Source of the DNA: Cryptomeria japonica
Taxonomy: Eukaryota; Streptophyta; Pinopsida; Cupressales; Cupressaceae
Assembly: GCF_030272615.1 (NCBI RefSeq)
Contig: NC_081405.1
Location: 316,984,041-317,048,040 of the forward strand
Reading direction: 5' to 3'
DNA length: 64,000 bases
Below the pieces are notes generated by a model. That model was not told where the DNA came from. It searched no databases and saw only the letters and a program-made list of their open reading frames with translations. The translations under genes and the position numbers were made by a program. Numbering within the stretch: position 1 is the first letter of the stretch; each line of letters starts with the position of its first letter. This document shows, piece by piece, positions 1 through 9,885 of this stretch.

Positions 1-5
1 TTGCA

Positions 6-138
6 GATGCGCTAAAGGATGTTTACATTGTTTTGCCTTAGAATTGAAACGCTACTGTTCTAATTGTACGTGCTAATTTATGGCTTTGATGCACTAAGAG
101 AGTTATTCTACGTGCTAAGAGATTTTATTGATGCGCTA
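6..138. repeat. 21-bp-phased motif array, left block
   Basis: A 9-bp core like GATGCGCTA starts at 6, 46, 67, 88, 109 and 130. Four successive spacings are exactly 21 bp and the first is 40 (two periods less one base). Only the core is conserved; the 12-bp spacers are unrelated to each other. The array may continue left of the window. Confidence 0.85.
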
Positions 139-1325
139 AAATGGGCTGGTATTTTTCTTTTTGGTTGATTTCTTTGTGGATTTTGAATTTTGTTGTGAAG
201 TTTTCAAGTGTGATGGATGATTTTCTGAAATAACAAATGTAAGCACGACACACAATGTATAATCATTTTTCCTAATCTAACAAAAAGTGTATGTTCTCGC
301 GAGGATGTGTTCAAATCCCCAATGTTTTAACAGGTTTGGATACAAGTAATACACTTTAGATAGACTCTTTAGTCAAGGGTCATAAATAACATCATAGCCC
401 ACTAGTCTCGATACTCCGTCAGTTCAAACAGCCGTGTCACCCCCTAGAGGGCACCCTTTTTTTGCCTTTTGCCAGAAGTTAACCCAAAGTGAATTTCTTC
501 ATAGTTGAGTAGTTATCTTGGGAGATATATGGTGAGTAATCTTGGGGGTGGATTCTTCCCCACCCTTGCACTATGATGTTACAAATGTTTGGTTACTGAC
601 TCAGTTCAAAGTTTCTAATTCTATGGTTCTTAATCAGGCTTCCCGTTCGGTCGTCAGTGATAAACTCCCTCAGGAGGCTTCCCAACCTTTAGAACAAAGG
701 CTTTATGTATCTCGAGGATACTGGGGGAAGGCTAATCGCTGCGCGCAACCGTTAAAAAGGACTTTCATCACTTTCCACATTTGATTATAGTGGGTTGGAA
801 TTCTTGGCGTCAAAGTCATTCCCCACTTAGGTCATTCCCTTCACACTAGCCATAAACGACTTTAAGAGTTGATTGCAACTCCTCGAGAAGGCAGGCCTGC
901 TAAAGGTTTTAATGCTTGAATTACTGAAAGCCGTAAGAGTGGTCTGGATTTTTGATCACCCAGTTAAGGGGAGAGCATATTCCTTCGACTTTCGAGACAA
1001 AGCAATTAAAAATTCTTTTTAAACCTCCAATTTAGTGTTTTGCTAACCTATATAGAGATGTTGCTCCACAAAACATGATGTTCTATTTAATCTTAAAAGA
1101 AAGATTTTCTGATCTATAAAAAGGAAATGGTCAACAAAGCAAATTTCTGATTTGGATGTCAACAAAAGAAATCATTTTTAACATAAAATTCCTCGCTCTA
1201 CCTGCAAGAAACTGTTAGCATCCTGCAAGCAAACAAAAGAGATAAAATGTCAGATGATTTGGGGGACTTCTACAAGTCTAAAATTTCAGTTCAGTTACAA
1301 AAATTGTTTTTTTGTTTTTGTCTGT

Positions 1326-1751
1326 GATGCGCTACAGAATCGACTGTACGCGCTACAATAAAATCTAGATGCGCTAAAATTATGTTCCTCTACACTATAC
1401 TATTACTGGGATGCGCTACCCTGTGAATTGGAAGCGCTGCTCTGTTCCTTTTCTTTTTCTCGCGGTTAGTTCTGCAGGAAAATTTGAAATATGATGCGCT
1501 AACTTTTGAGTTTTATGTGCTAGATGATGGATTATAAGTGCTCAACTGGGCATCGGATGCGCTAATATGTTAAGTTTATGCGCTACTCTATGTTTTGCCC
1601 ACATCGAGACCTATAGGAAAAATTTTTAAAACAAAATCATGCGCTAAGAAAAGGTCTTCACGCGCTAAAGAATAGATCCCACGCACTATACAGTAGGCTA
1701 GAAGCACTAGACTATTAGGCAGATGCGCTATGGAATGTTTCTTACGCGTCG
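1326..1751. repeat. 21-bp-phased motif array, right block
   Basis: Cores related to GATGCGCTA start at 1326, 1347, 1368, 1389 (degenerate), 1410, 1431, then 1493, 1514, 1535, 1556, 1577, then 1638, 1659, 1680, 1701, 1722 and 1743. Spacing is 21 bp within each run; the two gaps are 62 and 61 bp, near three periods. The array ends about 65 bp inside the PBS. On the minus strand one frame (1588-1776) reads through as loose heptads, but no protein family is recognisable. Confidence 0.88.
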
Positions 1752-1815
1752 ATTCCTGTTTCCCGCGGACCTGCAAAAGTCATTAATTTGAAAAACCGAT
1801 TTGTTATTTGGGGTT

Positions 1816-1835
1816 GAGCCCCACGGTGGGCGCCA
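1816..1835 (-). promoter_or_regulatory. Primer-binding site complementary to tRNA-Lys
   Basis: The plus strand matches the 3' end of plant tRNA-Lys(CUU) including CCA; the match can be extended to 1811 with one missing base in the T-loop. On the minus strand this is a PBS beginning TGGCGCCCACCG. A 4-base spacer separates it from the LTR end at 1840. It fixes the element's orientation. The other elements in the window use initiator-Met type sites. Confidence 0.85.
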
Positions 1836-1839
1836 GAAA

Positions 1840-3402
1840 TGTATGCAGGAAAAGTGGGTGAATAAAACTTAATATAAGAAAATATGTTAGAATACTAGTC
1901 CACACACACACACAGGACTTCTTGGTGCAAGCTATGGAGTAACGTAGTATTACTCAGCTTCCCAAGGAGGGTCCCATGGTTCTCTATCTCACAATGTCCC
2001 TCAAACCAATGTTTTTGCTCTCAGATTACTGAGCAAAATGGTTTAGGGATGGCAAATATGAGAATGAGAGATGCTTTGATAGATTTTAGTATGAAATGGA
2101 TGGTAAGCTATGTATGATTTTAGAAATGCAATAAACTAGATGATAAGATGACAAGGTTAGTATGAATACTATCCTAGCATACTATATTTAGTCTATGATT
2201 GAACTAAAAATGATAAAGAAAGTAATCTAAACATGCATATTTAGTCTATATTCCTGATCTAAAAGAGGCTAAATGATGAGCATAAAGATGATATGAAAGC
2301 TTGAAAGAATTTGAGCATAAGTGTGATGCTACAAATTTGAAGGATGATTGTTATGAATGGAGAAATGAGAGTTCTATTTATAGCACAAACAGGGCAATGG
2401 ATGGTCAAGATTGAATGGTTTAATCAAGGGTCAAGTTTGAAAGTTGGGGATCCATGTCCACAATTGGCACCAATAAAATAGTGACAAGTGTCAACATAGG
2501 ATTGGGTTGAGAGAAGAGATTGGAGGCATTAAAGGCTTGAGAATACCTCATGGTTATCTAAAGGCTAAGGGTCAAGTCTAAATTAGGTTTACCCACTGGA
2601 TTAAGAGTTAATCCAAGAATAAACCTTTTTGCAAATGATTAAGAGATAATCATGGTCAAAGCATTAATGGCCTGATGAGACCTTTGGGTTGGGTAGAGGT
2701 TGAGTCAAAACAAATGTTTTAACCATGTGGGAGGGTTTGAATTAACCATTAATGGTTATTGGAGACTTTGGGGATTAAGTGGTTGAAGGTTGGAAGCCTT
2801 CAATGGTTTTCAAAGACTTTAAGGGTTTTGATGGTTGAAGGTTGAAAATCTTTAATGGTTATCAAAGACTTTAAGGTTTTTGAAAGTGACTTCCCTTTGC
2901 TTAGGGATGTGACAAACTTTAGAGGAGGGTTAGGTTAATTAGAAGTGATTAGAAGATTCTAGAAGGGATTAGGAAGGGGTTTGGGATTTTGCAAGTGGAT
3001 GGGGGGGATAATAGGATTTAATTGAAATAATTTAATTCATTCAATTTGGTTGTAATTAAATAAATTTGATTTATTCAATTTAGGATAACTATTTAATTAA
3101 ATTTGAATTTAATTAAAAGTGGATAGGGGGGATTTAATTGAATAAAATGATTTATTCATTAAATGGTATAGTGAATTTTATTTAAATAAATTGAGTAATT
3201 TACTTAATAAAATAGAAGAATGTGGATAATTTAATTAAATTAGATTTAATCAAATACGGAAATGAACATAAAATATTCATTTAGAAATATAGTCATTTTT
3301 ATATGTCTACATAGAAAAAAGAATTTCAAAGAAAAAAAACTCTTTCATTTATTAGTAAACAATTTTGTACTTAGATATGCAAGCACGTGTCTTAAGGTGA
3401 CA
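1840..3402 (-). mobile_element. 5' LTR of R1 (about 1.56 kb)
   Basis: The left end starts TGTATGCAGG next to the PBS. The right end is placed at 3402 because the minus strand there begins TGTCACCTTAAG, a typical LTR start. The second LTR is outside the window, so the right boundary is inferred from TG...CA only. A minus-strand TATA box divides it into U3 on the right and R/U5 on the left. It contains a short CA run near 1900 and AT-rich blocks at 3020-3240. Confidence 0.6.
2375..2383 (-). promoter_or_regulatory. Probable TATA box of R1 LTR
   Basis: Minus-strand TATAAATAG, about 540 bp upstream of the U5/PBS junction, in the expected position for an LTR promoter. No transcript data are available to confirm it. 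Confidence 0.5.
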
Positions 3403-4305
3403 TTTGTCTCCTTCAATGTTGGTTTTCTCTTATATTTTAATAGGAAAATAGGCCCAAGTAGCAATTTTTATCACATTTTTCTATCTATAATTACAAATAC
3501 TAATTTTTTATAATGTCTTAAAATTTATGTTCTAAAGAGTGGTATTAATTGAAATGTACTATGCATAAAAGTTTTGAAATTATCATCTAGAATGAATTTT
3601 CCCTCTTCAAAAGGTATTTAAATATCATATTTAAATTTAACTTTTTGGGGCTAACGTTTTACTATACAATTACATTTGACAAGATAGTGGACTCCAACCA
3701 AATTTAATAGAAAATAACATACAAGCACTACCACAACCTACACACATTAAGATGTATTTAAATTTAAAATTTAAATTTAACTTTCTAGGACCATTGTTTT
3801 ACTATACAATTACATATGAAACACAACAAAGTCTAGCCATATATAACACATAAGGACAAACATGTACCATATACACATATAACATCCATTACAAATAGAC
3901 CACATAACTTCATGTAACATATAAAACAAAAAAATTCACAATATGAATCACATGAATAAGACACCTAAGTTTCTATAAATAAACTAGGTTGGTTTTACTA
4001 GTTTTCACAACACTCACCATGCAAATAACTCATTATACTAGCTTACAATAAAATTACACATTAAATTGTATGATTAGTTCATCATCATAAAATCTCATAG
4101 CCAAATCAATAAATACATTTGATATAATATTCCACATAAATGCTTTTTTAAAGAACACTCTTTAACCTTAGACATGTATCATATAGCATATCAAAATAAT
4201 TGTATTAAGAGATAATAAGCATGATCAGAAAAATAAATCAATGATTGCATAATCAAAACATAGCATTCCAATGAATCATCATAGAAAAGGGCACATGAAC
4301 CCACA
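3403..4305. other. AT-rich DNA without recognisable genes
   Basis: No ORF over about 83 codons and no recognisable motif. Short repeated phrases such as 'ttaaatttaactttt' with 'ctatacaattacat' occur at about 3632-3670 and 3771-3812, which suggests an old local duplication. Part of it probably belongs to the LTR of Gyp-old. Confidence 0.5.
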
Positions 4306-4332
4306 AACAAACACACACACACACACACACCC

Positions 4333-4401
<69 letters not shown>

Positions 4402-4406
4402 GTATG

Positions 4407-4439
<33 letters not shown>

Positions 4440-4440
4440 G

Positions 4441-4473
<33 letters not shown>
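4306..4473. repeat. Compound microsatellite (AC)n-(CATA)n-(TA)n-(GTAT)n
   Basis: Runs of AC, then CATA, then long TA tracts interspersed with TATG. The ORFs predicted here on both strands are products of the repeat and are not genes. Confidence 0.97.
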
Positions 4474-4624
4474 ACATTTAATATTTCAGCTTGAATATAA
4501 ACAATGTAAAATAAGTTTGACTTGAAAAAATGGGTCCCACATCATCCCCCTTAGGTTGGACTTCCTCTTGGAATCCCTTAAAATGGTGTGGATAAAATTA
4601 TTGGCAACAATTATGAGAGAAAAA
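4474..4624 (-). mobile_element. Probable 3' end of Gyp-old: LTR edge and PPT
   Basis: On the minus strand a purine-rich tract (CCTAAGGGGGATGA, at about 4542-4555) is followed by TGTGGGACCC, which looks like a PPT plus LTR start ending at plus position 4541. The LTR would run leftwards through the microsatellite; its far end was not found. Bases 4542-4624 would be the element's last internal sequence, cut off by the Cop1 insertion at 4625. The integrase remnant beyond Cop1 (41320-41690) is the matching upstream part. Confidence 0.4.
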
Positions 4625-5887
4625 TGAGAAGGGGGTGAAGGTTGAATCAGTTTTCTACCAGATCTACAAAATTAACCATAAATGCAAAACTAATAAATTA
4701 CAACAACAACAAAGATAAGAATATTGAAAGCGCAAGACACAACACCAAGATTTTGATGTGGAAAACCCAATTAAGGGAAAAACCATGGTGGGAATCTACC
4801 CACAACAAGATGATACTCTACAGTAGTATGTGTAAATATTAGAATGGCGAATGCACATACATTCAAGCCAATTGCCTAGAGCTCACTGCTCAAAAGATAA
4901 TAACCTAGAACGCTACAAGCCTTAGGGAAGTCTCACTAACTTACAACAAGATTCAGACAACAATATAGAAGAAAAGAATAACAATAATATAATTTACAAA
5001 TGCCTGATGATAGTTTTGGTTAAGCACAATTATCTTCTCTGCAATAGAAATCTATGCTCAATCACAATACCGAAAGATGTATTCACTTGTTTGCACATAC
5101 ACCACTCTTTGATAATGAAGACACAACACTGACACCAAAATTATAAAATTACAAAATTAAAATTATAAAATTACATCACATGATACAAAGGTCGACCACC
5201 GAACTAATATAATGATATGCATGACATAACATGGACCTAACTCAAATTTCCAAACACTCATCACCATCAGAAATTACATCAAGATAAACCGCAACACAAT
5301 ACACCACTAGGAAATCACATAACACAAAAAACATCAGTGGATCATGAAAATCACCAACAACTTGCACAATGATCAATGCGTATCATCAAAAAAATAGGAA
5401 ACAATTAGGGAACACTAGAAAGAATGTTAGAATCATTAGTAACAACTGCACCAACACCATTGAGCTAATCTTCATCGATCAACATTTGAAACTCAAGAAT
5501 ACTCAAATTGCAGCAACTATCACAAAGAAAGAGAACTTGTGGTGAACCAAAACATGAACCATCTGAAATGAAGATACACAAGACCATCCCAATAAATCTC
5601 CCAAAGACTCAGCTCAAGATCTGATCAAACCAGAATATACTAGAGGAAATATTGAACTCTACAAAACACTGATCAAAAAAGAAAACTACAAACCAGATCA
5701 TATGAGATGATCAATTAAGCTTTCTGGATCACTGAAACCAATACAAAAAGATGTAATAACACTATAAATAAACCACACACCAAACCATAATCACAATAAA
5801 CCAATCTGCAATTACCAAAGCAATAAATCATGGGAATATTTTGACATCAATGACAACAACATATCCTAACAAGGGCAATTTCCAACA
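4625..5887 (-). mobile_element. 3' LTR of Cop1
   Basis: Begins TGAGAAGGGGG and ends CCAACA next to a PPT. It aligns with 40021-41289 over most of its length, for example around the shared 'gggaaaaaccatggtggga'. Compared with that copy it lacks the segment holding the TATA box near 5150 (AT-rich filler instead), so this copy has probably lost promoter function. Confidence 0.82.
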
Positions 5888-6211
5888 ATCTCCCCCTTTG
5901 GCATTGGTGGAAACATATGAATGTGAAAAACAATAATACAAAGACAGAAAATATCTCCAACATACTCCCTCTAAGATCAAGTAGATAAAACAGTTTTTCA
6001 CATGCTTCTCTCCCCCTTTGATAGCAATTCCAAAGATGTGAAAACAGAAAACCAAACTTACGCTCCCCCTTAGATAAACAAATCATGATTCTCTCCCTGA
6101 AACAGATAACCAATCCAACAAAATACTCCTCCAGAGGAGCAACACCAACTCATCAATCCGGACAAAAAGATAAAACTGTGAATTCCACTAGATTGATGCA
6201 ACTAAATGCAT
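5888..6211 (-). other. Cop1 3' untranslated region with PPT
   Basis: The minus strand reads AAAGGGGGAGAT directly before the LTR start TGTTGGAAATTG. Two further G-rich copies of the same kind lie at about 6010 and 6063. No coding sequence was seen between the pol stop at 6212 and the LTR. Confidence 0.75.
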
Positions 6212-8425
6212 CTAGTTATCATCAGAAGGGGTAGATACCCCTAACTTGTCTCTTAAATAGACAAATGTATCTACAAGCAAAGGTTTAGTGAAAATATCAC
6301 CAATTTTTTCCTTTGTAGATACATACTCCAACTTCACTTCCTTTTCACTGACTTTTTCTCTCCAGAAATGATATTTGATTGATACATGTTTAGTCTTTGA
6401 ATGTTTCACCATATTCTTTGACCTATTGGTAGCACTAGAATTATCACAATATATGACAGTAGGCTCATCATATATAACTCTGATATCCTTCAACATTTGC
6501 TTCATCCAAACTACCTAAGTGTGGTTACTTGTAGCAATAATGTACTCAACTTTAACAGTAGATAAGGAAACTAAATCTTGTTTCTTACTATCCCATGAAA
6601 CCAATTTCTTACTCAAAAATAATGATCCACCAATAGTGGGTATGTGGAAGATCATGGTGGGCCAAACAGATCCTTAAGTGGCAATGAAAATCAGAAAATA
6701 GAGTTAGGCAACTTGGCGTAAAAATTTGAATAAGTTACCAGCAATATTTCAAAAATATGTAACAATAGAATTTGTAGAAAATCGAATATAGTTTCTAAGC
6801 TACTAGTTGTCTTCTAAAAATAAATAAATCTATTTGATAAAAATTTGAAATTTCAATGTACTAGTACTAAAATTTTAGAAAAAAAGATAAGAAGAAGGTC
6901 TATGTTTGACCACCCTAACAATAATCAAATAATAAGACTTTTTTATAATATTAGATATAAGTAAAAGACTCATGTCTATATGTGATACATATTTTTCTAT
7001 ATTTTTTTTAATAAATAATTAATTATGATTTTATTACTACAACTTTTTGAAAATATGAAAAACTTGTATTTTTGACCACCATAACTTGGTCAAAACTTTA
7101 CAAAATTCTTTTTTTTTGAACCCTATAGTATACAAAGAATTGAATGTGACACATGTTTTGGATTCAAAAAATGTGATACCATTTGAAAGTTATAGATATT
7201 TTTCAATCAACCTATCAATCAAAACTTAGTCAAAAAATCGTCACTTTTTGGCCCCTCGTGATCTTACACATACCCTAGTGCTCTTCCGGTTATCAACATC
7301 ACTAGCCCAATCAACATTAGGGTAAGCACATAACATGAAATCATCATTCCTCAGATACCACAAACTATAATCCACAATTCCTTTCAAGTATCTGAATATC
7401 CTCTTTAGAATAGTGACATGACTCTCTTTCGGATCAGCTTGATATCTAGCAGCCATGCAAACAGTATGCATAAGGGTTGGTCTAGTGTGAGTAAGATATA
7501 GTAGTCCACTAACCATAAATTTGTACAAAGTCTGATTAGCTTTTGGAGATTCATCATTTTTAGACAATTTATAGCCAATCACCATAGGAGTTTCAATTGG
7601 TTTATATTCATCTAACCTAAACTTTTTCAGCAATTCCTTCACATATTTAGTTTGAGATATAAAAATACCTTTCCCAATCTATGAAATCTGCAAACCTAAG
7701 AAAAATTTCATCTCTCCTATAATCGACATCTTAAATTCTTTATACATATCACTGACAAACTTCGTGCTCAAGTCATCATCTCCTTCAAAGATAATATCAT
7801 CAACAAGAAATTCAACAATCATGATGTTATCATTATCAATCTTAAAATATAGATTGTTGTTAGTAGTACCATTATTAAATCTCAATTTCAACAAGTACTT
7901 AACTAATCTTGCATACCAGGCTCTAGGGGATTGTTTCAATCCATAAAATGTTTTATTCAGTTTGCATACCATGTCTCCATCATATGATAGTCAAAATCCA
8001 TTAGGTTTCTCAATGTAGACTTCTTCCTCAAGATCACCTTTCAAAAAGGCTAACTTGACATCCATTTGATATACCTTGAAATGTTTATAAGCAGCATATG
8101 TAAGCAACGGTCTAACAACATCAAGTCTAGCTACCGGAGAAAAATTGTCCCCACAATCAATACCTTCTTTCTGTGAATATCCTTTGCAGACCAATCTTCC
8201 TTTATTTCTGACAACTTCATTGGCGTCATTCAATTTGTTCCTGAATACCCATTTAGTACCAATAATATTCTTATCTTTAGGTCCAAGCACAAGATCCCAT
8301 GTGTTATTATTTTCAATCTGATTCAATTCTTCTTCCATAACTCTCATCAAATTTTCATTTTTACAAGCGACAACAACATCTTTAGGTTCAATATTAGAAA
8401 TCAAACATACCTCTTCAGCAGCTAG
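6212..8425 (-). pseudogene. Cop1 pol, reverse transcriptase and RNase H part
   Basis: The C-terminal half of a Copia polyprotein, read leftwards. RT begins near 8404 (WDLVLGPKDKNIIGTKWVFRN, QMDVKLAFLKGDL), then a LVDDIIF motif in place of YVDD and FFLGLQI at about 7690-7800. RNase H is seen in the RKST block near 7280 and, left of the TIR insertion, in LSKKLVSWDSKKQ and VIYCDNSSA, ending with TPSDDN at 6212. All pieces stay in one frame; the breaks are stop codons (for example CAG to TAG before VVW near 6515) plus the inserted transposon. Upstream it joins 37753-40020 across Lard1. Not functional. Confidence 0.9.
6638..7275. mobile_element. 638-bp TIR transposon (MITE-like) inside Cop1 RNase H
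   Basis: The left end begins GGGTATGTGGAAGATCA and the right end, reversed, begins GGGTATGTGTAAGATCA. The terminal inverted repeats match at 27 of 32 positions. TAGT flanks both ends (6634-6637 and 7276-7279). Removing the element and one TAGT rejoins the Cop1 reading frame as KST-IGGSLFL, the expected RNase H sequence, which confirms the boundaries. The interior is AT-rich with no ORF. The superfamily is not clear from the termini. Confidence 0.88.
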
Positions 8426-9871
8426 TGTAGTACCCCTGCCCTAATCAAAATTTTAATCTCGGTTTAACCTTGGTTAGTTTATCATAATATAATGATTATA
8501 GTCAGATGTATTGATTTAGTGCATATCAGTTTATGTGGTCTTCACACTGATTTGTATGCAAGTTATTAATTCTCCTATTTTGTGTTATAATCTTGGGCTA
8601 ACACTTTCATTAAATTTATATATGTATGCATGTATGAGTCTTGGTTGCAGGAGATTCCAGGTACAGTGTCGCGTGGGTGCAGGGTTCATCTTCACTTGGA
8701 TTCGTAGTATTGAGTGTACCTCTTTGGTCTTTAGAACCTGGATTAGGTGGTCGTAAGACCCTCATTTGACCATAGTCGTGCTCAAGCGAGCGTCATCTGT
8801 CATCGTCAGTATTCCCGTTGGTTGGGGTTGCGGGTCATCTATTCATTTGACTTTCTTGGGCTGTGTATTTTGTGTGTGGTTAAATCGAGTAATTAATCCT
8901 TAATCTCTAATTTGATTTAATGTGTCTTTTTGCATTAGTTTATTTGGGGACTAAATTAAATAGGCTCCCTTTTTATGTGATTAATCGTTAATTGAATTAC
9001 TCAATTCAGGTTGGTGGCAAATTCAATTAAATGGTAAATTTTAATGTTAAATTTATTATGTTTATGCTAATGAAAATAAAGATTTAAATTTAATTGAAAT
9101 AGAATTAATTTAATCTTGTTGGCATTTTGGAAATAGAAAGGTTAATTTCAGTTAACTGAGGAAATCAATTTTTAAATTGAAAAGCAAGTTAAATGTATTG
9201 ATATAGTTTAAAAAAATGATTTTGGTGATTTATTTTAAATGAAAAATTTAAATCCAAAAATAAGTTTTTGGTCAAACTTTTCCCCATTTAACCTAGGGTT
9301 GAAAATATTTTTGGAGGTTGATTTTTTTTGGAAAATATTATTGGATGCAAAATTTGGGGGTTTTGGGAGGAGAAGGAATTTCTTGAGTTGGAGAATTGGG
9401 CTCTTCTTCAACCTTGCTAGGATTGCTTAACCAGGTAGGCCTCTAGTTAATTCCATTGATTTCTTTGTTTTTAAAAGATTATTTTCAGTGTTTTAGTAGT
9501 AATCTGGTTGTGATTGTAAATAATATCATTTATTTGGGGAAAATGAAAGAATTTGTAGATTAATTTCTTAAATTAAATTCTCCTTCCTTCCTTTCCAATC
9601 TCTAGATTGAATTTTGGTTGTTCCCAATAAACTTTGTTAAATCTCCACTGGATGTTCTTGATTTAAGTTTTATTTGGAGAAAATTAGTTGTTTTAGTCAA
9701 GTTTGGTAGAAGGGTTTGTATTATGGATGTTAATCCTTCTTATTTTGCCCATCGGGTGTTTGTTTGTAAGAAATCTTTCCCTTCCTTGAATCTGGGCTTT
9801 AAAAAAAATTATTGCACTCTATTCTTATGTTTTAGCTTATCCCTTTCGAGGTTTCCTGGTGGGGCATTACA
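8426..9871 (+). mobile_element. 5' LTR of Lard1 (1446 bp)
   Basis: Starts TGTAGTACCCCTGCC, ends GGTGGGGCATTACA. Matches the three reassembled 3' LTR pieces. Its two ends align with the ends of the 4.15-kb Lard2 LTR, but it lacks the central roughly 2.7 kb that Lard2 and Gyp1 carry. Confidence 0.92.
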
Positions 9872-9873
9872 TT

Positions 9874-9885
9874 TGGTATCAGAGC
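9874..9885 (+). promoter_or_regulatory. PBS of Lard1 (initiator tRNA-Met type)
   Basis: TGGTATCAGAGC two bases after the LTR end, the standard plant site complementary to the 3' end of initiator tRNA-Met. Confidence 0.92.

Larger units (their letters stand above)
1..1839 (-). mobile_element. Partial LTR retrotransposon R1, leader/internal region
   Basis: This is the internal side of a minus-strand LTR element. The PBS and LTR lie immediately to the right, so 1-1839 is the 5' leader and the rest of the element is off the left edge. No gag or pol reading frame is visible; the longest ORFs are under 85 codons and carry no recognisable motif. The stretch holds two 21-bp-period motif arrays near its ends, and between them (about 140-1320) featureless AT-rich sequence. 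Superfamily cannot be assigned without the coding part. Confidence 0.6.

Noticed and set aside
1811-1835. tRNA-Lys gene
   Set aside because: Only the 3' terminal part with CCA is present and no anticodon or D-arm precedes it; the CCA itself points to a primer-binding site.
4253-4525. Overlapping ORFs of 74 and 84 codons on both strands
   Set aside because: They translate the (AC)n/(TA)n/(CATA)n microsatellite into Tyr/Ile/His repeats; not genes.
6638-7275. CACTA-type transposon
   Set aside because: TAGTG and CTAGTG at the edges resemble CACTA ends but face the wrong way; the real inverted termini start GGGTATGTG, with TAGT as duplication.
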